From NCBI RefSeq assembly GCF_000364605.1, contig NZ_KB822577.1:310001-374000 (forward strand): DNA of 64,000 bases, read 5' to 3'. The notes under the pieces were generated by a model that had not been told where the DNA came from, made no database searches, and saw only the letters and a list, made by a program, of their open reading frames with translations. Below are positions 1-7,461 of this stretch, piece by piece; within the stretch, counting starts at the first letter, position 1, and every line of letters begins with the position of its first letter. The position numbers were made by a program, and so were the translations under genes. This stretch comes from Nocardioides sp. Iso805N (GTDB lineage: Bacteria; Actinomycetota; Actinomycetes; Propionibacteriales; Nocardioidaceae).

Positions 1-397
1 GCTCCAGCAGGAGGAGGAGCTCCTCGGCGCTGCGTCCCTTGGCGCGCACGAGGTAGACCTGGCCGAACCGCTCCTCGTAGCGCCGGTTCGCCTCGGCGAG
101 TCGTCGCCGGACGTCGTCGTCGGACGCGACACCGGACTGCTCCGCATCCGACATCGCGGCACTCGCACCGGTCCCGCGGTGGCGCTCGCCGATGCGCGGA
201 TGGTCCGCCAGCGCCTCGTCGACCTCGGTGCGCGTCCACTCCGAGGCCAGCCGCTCCGCATGGGCCAGGAGCGTCGTCCGGTCGGGATAGGGCCGCCCGG
301 TCACCAGGCCCGAGACGAACGATCCGATCGAGGCGCAGGGCCGCACGTACGCCGCGGCGGCATCGGCGTCCATCGCGTTGAAGTCGACTATCTCCAA
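1..397 (-). CDS. uraD: OHCU decarboxylase, C-terminus cut by window edge
   Basis: 2-oxo-4-hydroxy-4-carboxy-5-ureidoimidazoline decarboxylase makes S-allantoin in the last step of urate breakdown. About 132 residues are visible of a family usually near 165-175. The family motif HPRIG is present with the catalytic His at about residue 66 (ALADHPRIGER), and the helix FGQVYLVRAKGRSAEELL near the window edge matches the conserved C-terminal part. The start chosen is TTG at 397, with GAGAGGGACGG a few bases upstream; an in-frame ATG lies 8 codons further on. It is the third gene of a minus-strand set behind the formamidase-like and amidase genes, with a 93-base gap to the amidase. The nearby HpxO makes the precursor of its substrate, so the placement fits purine catabolism. 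Its end lies outside the window. Confidence 0.9.
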   Translation of the reverse strand, partial: MEIVDFNAMDADAAAAYVRPCASIGSFVSGLVTGRPYPDRTTLLAHAERLASEWTRTEVDEALADHPRIGERHRGTGASAAMSDAEQSGVASDDDVRRRLAEANRRYEERFGQVYLVRAKGRSAEELLLLLE

Positions 398-490
398 GGT
401 TCCGTCCCTCTCGAGGTGGCACTGCGCCGTCGTGTCCCCTGACCATAGGAAACAGATGTGACCGTCGATGAAACTCCAGTTTCAGTTCCG

Positions 491-2011
491 TTACGACCCG
501 AGCCGGACGGCGAGGTCGAGCAGATCGCGGTCCCGGCCCGGCGCGGCGAGCAGGCACACGCCACAGGGCAGCCCGGCGGCGGTCCGCAGCGGGAGGCTCA
601 CCGCCGGCAGCCCGCCCAGGCCGGCCAGGCAGGTCAGTCGCATCGTCGCGTCACGGGCCGCCTGGGCCTCGGCAGGCTCCGGGGCGACCGATGCCGCACT
701 CGGCAGGACGAGCACGCGGTCGCCGACCAGCTCGCGGACGGCGTACCGGGCGGCCTGCACGACGTCCCACGCCGCGGCCGCCTGCTCGCGGGTGATGCTC
801 GCCGCGACCTGGAAGCGTCCGCGGACGTCGGGCCCGAGGCTGTCCATCCGGGACGCGAGCCAACCGCCGTGCTCCTGCCAGGCCTCGAAGGCCTGCCAGG
901 TCTGGAACGCCGCGAGCCATCCGCCGAGGTCGTCGAGCCGCCAGGACTCCCGTACGGCGTGGCCCGGCAGCCACTCCTCGATGGCAGTGGCGACGTCCGG
1001 CTGGGCCAGCCCGAGCAGGCTCGGCACGACGACCAGGTCGGAGGAACCGTGGACCGGTGCGGCGGGGAGCAGCACCTCGCCGACCTGTGACAGCAACGCG
1101 GCCGAGCGGGTCAGCCACCCGACCGTGTCGAAGGTGGGTGACAGCGGGACCACGCCGGTGCGGTCGACGGCGCCGTGCGTGGTCCGGACGCCGAAGAGAC
1201 CCTGGTAGGCGGCGGGCACGCGGATCGACCCGCCGGTGTCGGTGCCGAGACCGATGCTGGCGTGCCCGAGGCTCACAGCCGTGGCCGAGCCCGACGTCGA
1301 GCCGCCCGGGATCCGGTACGGCGCGCGCGGGTTGGGCGGCGTGCCGTAGTGGGCGTTCTGTCCGGCGAGGCTGTAGGCGAGCTCGTCGGTGCGTGCGATG
1401 CCGCGGATCGATGCTCCGGCCTCGAGCAGGGCGCGGACTGCGGCGGCGTACTCGGTCTCGGGCGCTGCCGCGGCGAGCCAGGCCGGGTTCCCCACGCCGA
1501 TCGGCTGGCCCTTGACCGCGTAGAGGTCCTTCACCGCGATGCTCTCCCCGCTCAGCGGTCCCGCCTGGAGGGGAGGAGCCAGCGGGTCGCCGACGACGCG
1601 CCACACCCGCGTGTCGAGAGCGGGTGCCGGCACCGCGACGTGGGCAGCCGTCACCTGCCAGCCGGCGAGCCCGCGCGAGCGGTCGGCGGAGCGTGCCCAC
1701 AGCTGGGTCTGCTGGCCGCGGCCGCCTCGGGCGAGCTCGGTGACGGCGACCACGAGGACGTGGTCGTCGTCGATCACCTGCACGTGGGTCTGCACGATCC
1801 TGCGCGGCGCGGCACCGCCGCGACGGCCACGGAACGCGCTGATCCGCTCGTGCCCGACCAGCAGCCCCTCCGCATCGCCGCGCAGGGTTCCGGGCTCCTC
1901 GGCGAAGAGCCGGTCGAGCATCGGCAGGTCGTCGGCCATCAGCGCCGACTCATAGGCGCGGAAGGCCGTCATCAGGCCGTCGGGCACGGGGCGCAGCACG
2001 GATCCGCTCAC
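491..2011 (-). CDS. Fused AtzH-like (HpxZ) and amidase-signature (HpxY) protein
   Basis: 506-residue two-domain protein. Residues about 10-130 look like an AtzH/HpxZ (DUF3225) small cone-like domain. Residues about 140-506 are an amidase-signature hydrolase with Lys161 (IAVKDLY), the Gly/Ser stretch GGSTSGSA at 236-243 and the nucleophile Ser262 in GTDTGGSIR, i.e. a complete Ser-cisSer-Lys triad. In Klebsiella the hpx purine cluster encodes HpxY (amidase) and HpxZ (AtzH-like) as separate proteins; here they are joined. It probably hydrolyses a ureide-derived amide such as an oxalurate/oxamate-type product, which is inference. The GTG start at 2011 overlaps the upstream gene's TGA in a GTGA, which supports this start and translational coupling. 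A plain AtzH-domain amidase of other specificity is the alternative. Confidence 0.85.
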   Translation of the reverse strand: MSGSVLRPVPDGLMTAFRAYESALMADDLPMLDRLFAEEPGTLRGDAEGLLVGHERISAFRGRRGGAAPRRIVQTHVQVIDDDHVLVVAVTELARGGRGQQTQLWARSADRSRGLAGWQVTAAHVAVPAPALDTRVWRVVGDPLAPPLQAGPLSGESIAVKDLYAVKGQPIGVGNPAWLAAAAPETEYAAAVRALLEAGASIRGIARTDELAYSLAGQNAHYGTPPNPRAPYRIPGGSTSGSATAVSLGHASIGLGTDTGGSIRVPAAYQGLFGVRTTHGAVDRTGVVPLSPTFDTVGWLTRSAALLSQVGEVLLPAAPVHGSSDLVVVPSLLGLAQPDVATAIEEWLPGHAVRESWRLDDLGGWLAAFQTWQAFEAWQEHGGWLASRMDSLGPDVRGRFQVAASITREQAAAAWDVVQAARYAVRELVGDRVLVLPSAASVAPEPAEAQAARDATMRLTCLAGLGGLPAVSLPLRTAAGLPCGVCLLAAPGRDRDLLDLAVRLGS

Positions 2012-3084
2012 GAGGGGAAGTCTCCCTTGCGGATGGTCGCGTGCACGCCCTTCACGACGTCGACGACCTGGGAGATGCGGAAGTCGGTGGCGGCCGAGAG
2101 GTAGGCGTAGGCGAGCCGCTCGTCCATGCCGAACCGGGCGCTGATCAGCGCGATCGCGGCCCGCACGCAGTTCTGCACCGCGACGTCGAGGTCCTCGTCG
2201 AGGCCGGTGGGCACCAGCAGCTCCGAGGTCTCGGCCAGCGGTCCGGCCAGCTCGCCGAAGCGCCGGACGGCCTCCTCGCGGGCGATGACGTCGAGGCGGA
2301 TCGTCGCGCGCAGGCTCGCCTCCATCGCGGTCAGGCTCACCTCCCCGTCGCCCTGGGCGAAGTGCGGGTCCCCGACGTAGGCACGGGCGCCCTCGACCTG
2401 CACGGGCAGGTAGAGGGTGCTGCCGGTGGTCAGCAGCCGGATGTCGAGGTTGCCGCCGTGCGGCCCGGGCGGCACCGAGTGGGGGCGGGCGCTGCCCGGG
2501 ACGGCCACGCCCATGATGCCGAGGAACGGCGCGAGCTCGAACCGCGCCCTGGGGCCGCCCTCCTCCTGGTCCTCGCGCAGCGGCAGCAGACCGTGGGTGG
2601 CGTCCTCGTCCACCCGGGCGAAGACGCAGTGCAGGGGCGCGCCGTCCCGCGGGAGCTCGCCGGCGAGGGCACCGCGGCCGTGCCGGTTGGAGATGACGCC
2701 GTAGGGGACACGTGGCGTGGTCTCCAGCACGGTCATCGCGACCAGGTCGCCGGGTCGTGCGCCGATCACCTCGATCGGGCGGCTCACGACGTGGGGACCG
2801 TCCACCCCGGCGGTCCGGGGGACGGCGCTCGCCGCGAGGGCGACGGCGTCCTCGAGCACGTCGACGTCGTACGGCGCGAAGAAGGCGCGGGGGTCGCGAC
2901 CCTGGTCCTCCAGGATCCCCTCGTGGCTCAGGGTGTCCACGGTGACCTCCGTGCCCGGCTCCACCGACAGCGCGGGGGCGTCGGCGGCGCACGGGAGCCG
3001 TCCCCAGATCACGTTGTCGGTCGTGCTGGGCAGGTAGGCGCCACGGATCGCGCCGTCGCCGAGCTGCAGGAGGGGGAGGGCCAC
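2008..3084 (-). CDS. Acetamidase/formamidase family protein
   Basis: 358 residues, the normal range for the FmdA/AmdA metal-dependent amidase family, which hydrolyses formamide or short amides to the acid plus ammonia in the cytoplasm. Family features seen are the N-terminal WGRLP segment, VDTLSHEGI near residue 60, the Gly-rich PHGGNLD block with GSTLYLPV, and GDPHFAQGDGEVS, which are shared by family members. It is the first gene of the minus-strand ureide operon (then amidase, then uraD), so release of ammonia from a purine-derived amide is likely, although formamide itself is possible. The start is taken as GTG at 3084 because homology begins there; a longer frame reaching 3189 has no family similarity. 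No strong ribosome site is visible, so the start is uncertain by a few codons. Confidence 0.85.
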   Translation of the reverse strand: MALPLLQLGDGAIRGAYLPSTTDNVIWGRLPCAADAPALSVEPGTEVTVDTLSHEGILEDQGRDPRAFFAPYDVDVLEDAVALAASAVPRTAGVDGPHVVSRPIEVIGARPGDLVAMTVLETTPRVPYGVISNRHGRGALAGELPRDGAPLHCVFARVDEDATHGLLPLREDQEEGGPRARFELAPFLGIMGVAVPGSARPHSVPPGPHGGNLDIRLLTTGSTLYLPVQVEGARAYVGDPHFAQGDGEVSLTAMEASLRATIRLDVIAREEAVRRFGELAGPLAETSELLVPTGLDEDLDVAVQNCVRAAIALISARFGMDERLAYAYLSAATDFRISQVVDVVKGVHATIRKGDFPS

Positions 3085-3243
3085 CCGAGCACCGTATGGA
3101 ACGAATGTTTCATCCGTGTTCCTGGGCGATCCGCCGATGACGTCAGGTCCGTTTCCCTCGGAGATCGAGACGTAACGCGGAGGACACATCCGTCGCCCAG
3201 ACTGGCATCACGAGCGGAGTTCGAGCCCCCGAGGAGGACGGCC

Positions 3244-3348
3244 ATGTCGATGACGGCGACCCCGGCTACCCCGGCGACCGTGCCTGATCTTCGCCGCCTC
3301 TGCCACGGCACCGCCTGGCCGCGAGGCCTCGTCGCGCACGGCCGCTGA
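3244..3348 (+). CDS. Possible 34-residue leader peptide upstream of the Rieske operon
   Basis: ATG at 3244 follows an unusually strong ribosome site (GAGGAGG, 3230-3236) and opens a 34-codon frame ending TGA at 3348, about 106 bases before the Rieske start. The peptide begins MSMTATPATPATV and ends with LRRLCHGTAWPRGLVAHGR. It is not a protein I recognise. The strong ribosome site, the position, and a base-pairing element that begins inside the frame (3317-3327 with 3377-3387) suggest a regulatory leader. It could equally be chance in GC-rich DNA. Confidence 0.4.
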   Translation: MSMTATPATPATVPDLRRLCHGTAWPRGLVAHGR

Positions 3349-3387
3349 GGCCCGAGACGTTCGTTTCGTCCTCGCCGCCTCGCGGCC
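3317..3387 (+). promoter_or_regulatory. Attenuator-like inverted repeats after the leader frame
   Basis: GGCCGCGAGGC (3317-3327, inside the leader frame) is perfectly complementary to GCCTCGCGGCC (3377-3387). Between them a shorter hairpin can form, CGAGACG-TT-CGTTTCG with one G-T pair, flanked by GAGG and CCTC, starting right at the leader stop codon. The long stem would open when a ribosome occupies the end of the leader. This is seen in sequence; the regulatory role is inference. Confidence 0.35.
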
Positions 3388-3454
3388 GGTGCGTTCGCCG
3401 CGCCCAGCGCGCCCGTCGCGCCCCTCCGACCTCTCGACAGCCCAGGAGCCCACC

Positions 3455-4540
3455 GTGCCCACCGACGTCTCCGCCACCGCCCTCCCGTACGCCGAGCGCG
3501 TCCTCCCGATCCCGCGCCGCTGCACCTTCGACCCCGACGACTGGCAGATCATCGCCCGCTACTGGTACCCGGTCGCCGTGGCGAGCGAGGTCACCGCCGA
3601 CCCGCAGGGCACCACCCTCCTCGACCAGCCCCTCGTGATCTACCGGTTCGAGGGCCGGGTCGTCGTCGCCGACAACCTGTGCCCCCACCGGGGCATGCAG
3701 CTCTCGCTGGGCAAGGCCTTCGACGACGGCCTCGGCATCCGCTGCCCTTACCACGGGCTCCGGTTCGGCGCCGAGGGCACCTGCACCGCGATCCCGGCGC
3801 ACCCCACCAACAAGATCCCCGCCCGGATGAACCTGCACGCGTACGGCGCGATCGAGCGCTACGGGCTGGTCTGGACGTGCCTGGCCAGCCTGCCCTCCGA
3901 CCCGGTCGAGGACGCGGCGATCCCGCCGGTGCCGCACTGGGGCGACGCGGGATTCCAGCAGATCAACTGCCCGTCGATCGACGTGGCCGCGTTCGCCGGC
4001 CGCCAGGTGGAGGGCTTCTTGGACGTGGCCCACTTCGCCTTCGTGCACGAAGGCTCGTTCGCCGACCCGGAGAACGCGGAGGTCCCGGACTACACCGTGG
4101 AGACCACGAGCGACGGCTTCGAGGCCCGCTACCTGTCGAGCGTGGGCAACTACCCGCACTTCACCGGCCTCAAGGCGGAGCCGGACTACGTCTGGTCGCG
4201 ACACTTCCGGCTGCACGTGCCGTTCACCGCCACGCTCGTCATCGACTTCCCCGACGGCACCAAGCTCTCGATCATGAACGCCGCCTCTCCGGTCTCGGCC
4301 ACGAAGACGCGGATGTTCGACGCCCGGGTCCGTGACTTCGACACCGACGGGCCGCTCCAGGACGTCTACGACTTCAACCAGCAGATCTTCGAGGAGGACC
4401 GGGAGATGGTGGAGGCGCAGAAGCCGGAGAACCTCCCGCTCGACCCGAAGCTCGAGGTCCACATCCCGGCCGACCGCTCCTCGATCGCCTATCGCCGCGC
4501 CCTGCGCGGGCTCGGTCTCAGCACGTTCTTCACCGTATGA
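3455..4540 (+). CDS. hpxD: Rieske oxygenase, HpxD-like (hypoxanthine oxidation)
   Basis: 361-residue oxygenase component of a Rieske non-haem iron system. The [2Fe-2S] site is Cys76-x-His78 and Cys97-x2-His100 (NLCPHRG, CPYHGL). The mononuclear iron ligands are in FLDVAHFAFVH, with His193 and His198. Length and layout match one-subunit oxygenases of the VanA/phthalate type. The next gene encodes its reductase and then comes a urate hydroxylase, the same order of functions as Klebsiella HpxDE-HpxO, where HpxDE converts hypoxanthine to xanthine. The symbol rests mainly on this context. The GTG start at 3455 has AGGAG 7 bases upstream; frames further upstream lack similarity. Another N-heterocycle or aromatic substrate is the alternative. 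Confidence 0.75.
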   Translation: MPTDVSATALPYAERVLPIPRRCTFDPDDWQIIARYWYPVAVASEVTADPQGTTLLDQPLVIYRFEGRVVVADNLCPHRGMQLSLGKAFDDGLGIRCPYHGLRFGAEGTCTAIPAHPTNKIPARMNLHAYGAIERYGLVWTCLASLPSDPVEDAAIPPVPHWGDAGFQQINCPSIDVAAFAGRQVEGFLDVAHFAFVHEGSFADPENAEVPDYTVETTSDGFEARYLSSVGNYPHFTGLKAEPDYVWSRHFRLHVPFTATLVIDFPDGTKLSIMNAASPVSATKTRMFDARVRDFDTDGPLQDVYDFNQQIFEEDREMVEAQKPENLPLDPKLEVHIPADRSSIAYRRALRGLGLSTFFTV

Positions 4541-5487
4541 GCACGATTCCAGTGGTGGTGCACGCCCAGACCCTGGCCTCGGAGCGGGCCCTGCTGGTCG
4601 AGCTGCGACCCGTCGACGTCGACCTGCCGCCGGCCGCGCCCGGGGCGCACGTCGACCTGCACCTCCCGATGACACCCGGCACGGCGGTGCGGCAGTACTC
4701 GCTGCTCGACGTCACCGACCCGAGCCGCTACCTGATCTGCGTCCAGCGCGAGCCCGAGGGCCGCGGAGGGTCGCGGCACGTGCACGAGCGGCTCCGCGTC
4801 GGCGACAGGCTCACGATCTCCGCGCCGCGGTCGACGTTCGCGGTGCAGGACGGTGCGCACCACGCCGTACTCCTCGGCGGTGGCATCGGTTTGACGCCCC
4901 TGCTGGGCATGGCAGGCTGGCTGCAGGCGCAGGGGATGAGCTTCGAGCTGCACTGCTACGGCCGCGGCCGACTGCCCCTGGCCGAGTACGTCGCCGGCCA
5001 GCCGTACGCCGATCGCGTCCGCTGGCACGACAGCGACGCTGGCGACTCCCTGCGGCAGGCGGCGCCGGCGTGGTCGATCACCGAGGACACGGTCGTCTAC
5101 GCCTGCGGACCGGCGGGCTTCCTCGATGCGGTGCGGGAGCGCGCCGCCGATGCCGGGCTCGCGGCGGATCGCGTCCGGGTCGAGCGCTTCACCGCCGAGG
5201 TGCCGGCCGACCTCGGCGGGGACGCCTTCACCGTGGTCGCCGCGTCGACGGGCGAGCGGATGGCGGTGGCGGACGGCGAGACCATCGCCGAGGTCCTCGA
5301 GCGCAGCGGCTACGACGTCGTGCTCTCGTGCGAGCAGGGGATCTGCGGGTCCTGCCTGACCCGCGTGGTCGACGGTGTCCCCGACCACCGCGACGAGGTG
5401 CAGACCGCTGCCGAGCACGCCGCGAACAGCCAGATCAACGTGTGCGTGTCCCGCTCCCGCACCCCCGTGCTCACCCTCGACGTCTGA
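4537..5487 (+). CDS. hpxE: Oxygenase reductase, FMN/NAD plus C-terminal 2Fe-2S, HpxE-like
   Basis: 316-residue phthalate-dioxygenase-reductase (VanB) type protein that passes electrons from NAD(P)H to the Rieske oxygenase. Order of parts: FMN-binding barrel with RQYSL at 52-56, nucleotide-binding domain with GGGIGLTPLL at about 114-123, then a plant-type ferredoxin domain with Cys265-x4-Cys270-x2-Cys273 and Cys303. All cluster ligands are present. Its ATG overlaps the Rieske gene's TGA (ATGA at 4537), so the two are co-translated partners. The length is normal for the family. The assignment to hypoxanthine oxidation follows from the neighbouring HpxO; biochemically it could serve any Rieske partner. 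Confidence 0.8.
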   Translation: MSTIPVVVHAQTLASERALLVELRPVDVDLPPAAPGAHVDLHLPMTPGTAVRQYSLLDVTDPSRYLICVQREPEGRGGSRHVHERLRVGDRLTISAPRSTFAVQDGAHHAVLLGGGIGLTPLLGMAGWLQAQGMSFELHCYGRGRLPLAEYVAGQPYADRVRWHDSDAGDSLRQAAPAWSITEDTVVYACGPAGFLDAVRERAADAGLAADRVRVERFTAEVPADLGGDAFTVVAASTGERMAVADGETIAEVLERSGYDVVLSCEQGICGSCLTRVVDGVPDHRDEVQTAAEHAANSQINVCVSRSRTPVLTLDV

Positions 5488-5512
5488 TGACCCCGCGAAC
5501 GGAGGCGACCAC

Positions 5513-6670
5513 GTGAAGATCCTCATCATCGGCGCGGGCATCGGCGGAGCGAGCGCGGGCATCGCGCTGCGGCGGCTGGGCCACGAGGTCGAGATCTACG
5601 AGCAGGTCACTGAGAACAGGCCGGTGGGCGCCGCGATCTCGGTGTGGCCCAACGGCGTCAAGGTGCTCAACTGGCTCGGACTCGGCGCCCAGACGGCCGC
5701 GCTGGGCGGCCGGGTGGAGTTCATGTCCTACCGGGAGGCGGCCACGGGCGAGACGATGTGCCGCTTCAGCCTGGCCCCGGTGACCGAGCAGATGGGCCAG
5801 CGCCCCTATCCGATCGCCAGGGCGGAGCTCCAGGCGATGCTGATGGAGGCCTTCGGCGTGCAGGACATCCGCTTCGGCAAGCGGATGAGCGCCATCGAGC
5901 AGGACGAGCACTCGGTCACCGTGACGTTCGCCGACGGTACGACGGCCACCGGCGACGCCCTGATCGCCGCCGACGGTGCCAAGTCGCTCGCCCGTGCCTA
6001 TGTCGTGGGCGAGGAGCTGGAACGGCGCTACGCCGGCTACGTGAACGTCAACGGACTGGTCCGGGCCGACCCCGAGGTCGCGCCGACGGACCAGTGGACC
6101 CTGTGGGTGGGTGCGGGCAAGCGGGTCTCGGTCATGCCGGTCGGCGGTGACCGGTTCTACTTCTTCTTCGACGTCGTCGAGCCGGCGGGCCTCCGCCCCG
6201 AGCGCGGTGCCGTCCGCGAGTCGCTGGCCGCGCACTTCGCCGGCTGGGCGCCGGAGGTGCACCGGCTCATCTCACTGATGGACCCGGAGACCACCAACCG
6301 GGTCGAGATCTTCGACCTCGACCCGTTCCACACCTGGGTCAAGGGTCGCGTGGCGCTGCTGGGGGATGCTGCCCACAACACCACGCCCGACATCGGGCAG
6401 GGCGGGTGCTCGGCGCTGGAGGACACCGTCGTGCTGGAGCGCGCGTTCGCCACCACCACGATCAGCGTGCCCGACACGTTGGCGCGCTACGCGGCGGCGC
6501 GGAGCCGGCGGGCCGGCGACCTCGTGCTCTGGGCCCGTCGTCGGGCGGCGCTCATGCACGGCGAGGATCCGGAGCTGACCGAGGCCTGGTACGAGGAGCT
6601 GCGGGGCGAGGACGGCACCAACGTCCTGCGTGGCATCATCGGCAACATGGTCGACAACCCGCTCGGGTAG
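5513..6670 (+). CDS. hpxO: FAD-dependent urate hydroxylase HpxO
   Basis: 385-residue class A flavin monooxygenase that turns urate into 5-hydroxyisourate. FAD-binding GAGIGG lies at 7-12, the second FAD motif LLGDAAHNTTPDIGQGG around 282-298, and the family-typical VGAAISVWPNGVK at 38-50. Arg204 (GKRVSVMPV), Tyr216 and Asp293 fall at the same numbers as in Klebsiella HpxO, where Arg204 is reported to be important, and the C-terminal LTEAWYEELR block also matches. It starts at GTG 5513 with GGAGG at 5500-5504, 25 bases after the reductase. Its product feeds HIU hydrolase (not in the window) and UraD, the divergent neighbour. This is one of the firmest assignments here. Confidence 0.92.
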   Translation: MKILIIGAGIGGASAGIALRRLGHEVEIYEQVTENRPVGAAISVWPNGVKVLNWLGLGAQTAALGGRVEFMSYREAATGETMCRFSLAPVTEQMGQRPYPIARAELQAMLMEAFGVQDIRFGKRMSAIEQDEHSVTVTFADGTTATGDALIAADGAKSLARAYVVGEELERRYAGYVNVNGLVRADPEVAPTDQWTLWVGAGKRVSVMPVGGDRFYFFFDVVEPAGLRPERGAVRESLAAHFAGWAPEVHRLISLMDPETTNRVEIFDLDPFHTWVKGRVALLGDAAHNTTPDIGQGGCSALEDTVVLERAFATTTISVPDTLARYAAARSRRAGDLVLWARRRAALMHGEDPELTEAWYEELRGEDGTNVLRGIIGNMVDNPLG

Positions 6671-6673
6671 CGC

Positions 6674-7432
6674 ATGCGGAGCTTCGAGGAGCTGATCGCC
6701 GAGGCGCTGGCCGCCGACGTGACCGGGTGGGGCTTCGGCTGGCTGGACGGCCGGGCCAGCGAGCAGCGGCCGGGCTGGGGATATGCGCGGCTGCTGGCCG
6801 AGCGCTGGCGAGGCGTCGGATCCGCGCTCGACCTCGACACCGGTGGCGGTGAGGTCGTCGCGGAGGCGCCGACGCTGCCCGAGCGGATGACCGTCACCGA
6901 GTCGTGGCCGCCTAATCTCGCCCGGGCGAGCGCCCTGCTGGGTCCGCGAGGCGTCGAGGTGGTCGCCACCGAGGCCGGTGCACCGCTGCCCTTCCCGGAC
7001 GGGTCCTTCGAGCTGGTCACCTCCCGTCACCCGGTCGCGCCGGACTGGCCGGAGATCCATCGGGTGCTCGCCCCGGGCGGGCACTACCTCGGCCAGCACG
7101 TCGGCCCTGCCTCGGCGTTCGAGCTCATCGAGTTCTTCCTGGGGCCCCTCGAGCGGGAGCGCCTGGCCCGCGACCCCACCTTCGAGACGGCGGCCGCGCG
7201 GGCCGCAGGCCTGGAGATCCTCGACCTGCGGACCGCCCGGTGCCGCATCGAGATCCGCGACGTGGGTGCCGTCGTCTGGCTGCTGCGCAAGTGCGTGTGG
7301 TGGGTCCCGGACTTCAGCGTCGAGCAGTACGGCGACAGGCTCCGCGAGCTGGATCGCAGCATGCGTTCGGGCACGCCGTTCGTCGCCCACTCCACCCGGC
7401 ACCTCCTCGAGGCCCGTCGCGCCGACGGCTGA
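6674..7432 (+). CDS. Class I methyltransferase-like protein at the end of the hpx operon
   Basis: 252 residues; starts 3 bases after the HpxO stop, so probably the last gene of the operon. A Rossmann-type SAM fold is suggested by ALDLDTGGGE at about 50-60 (motif I, normally D-x-G-x-G), then LPFPDGSFELVTSRHPV (motif IV region) and IHRVLAPGGHYLGQHVG (motif V/VI region). The PDGSFE and VLAPGG signatures are typical of ubiquinone-type methyltransferases. The substrate is unknown. Its link to purine catabolism is by position only; methylated purines or a modified intermediate are possibilities. It converges with the MDR gene at 7462 with only 29 bases between. Confidence 0.7.
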   Translation: MRSFEELIAEALAADVTGWGFGWLDGRASEQRPGWGYARLLAERWRGVGSALDLDTGGGEVVAEAPTLPERMTVTESWPPNLARASALLGPRGVEVVATEAGAPLPFPDGSFELVTSRHPVAPDWPEIHRVLAPGGHYLGQHVGPASAFELIEFFLGPLERERLARDPTFETAAARAAGLEILDLRTARCRIEIRDVGAVVWLLRKCVWWVPDFSVEQYGDRLRELDRSMRSGTPFVAHSTRHLLEARRADG

Positions 7433-7461
7433 GGTGCCCGCCGGCCGAGGAGCAGCCGGTC

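Larger units (their letters stand above)
3085..3454. promoter_or_regulatory. Divergent promoter region of the two hpx-like operons
   Basis: 370 bases between the divergent formamidase and Rieske genes. It must hold both promoters. I see no clear -35/-10 pair. The right half holds a possible leader peptide and inverted repeats (see separate entries); the left half (3085-3235) shows nothing I recognise. Confidence 0.5.

Noticed and set aside
491..2992. A continuous 833-codon minus-strand frame spanning amidase and formamidase genes
   Set aside because: Its first 330 residues are the formamidase read in the wrong frame; only the part after 2011 has family motifs.
2041..3348. 435-codon plus-strand frame ending with the leader peptide
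   Set aside because: Everything before 3244 is antisense to the formamidase gene; only the last 34 codons have a ribosome site.
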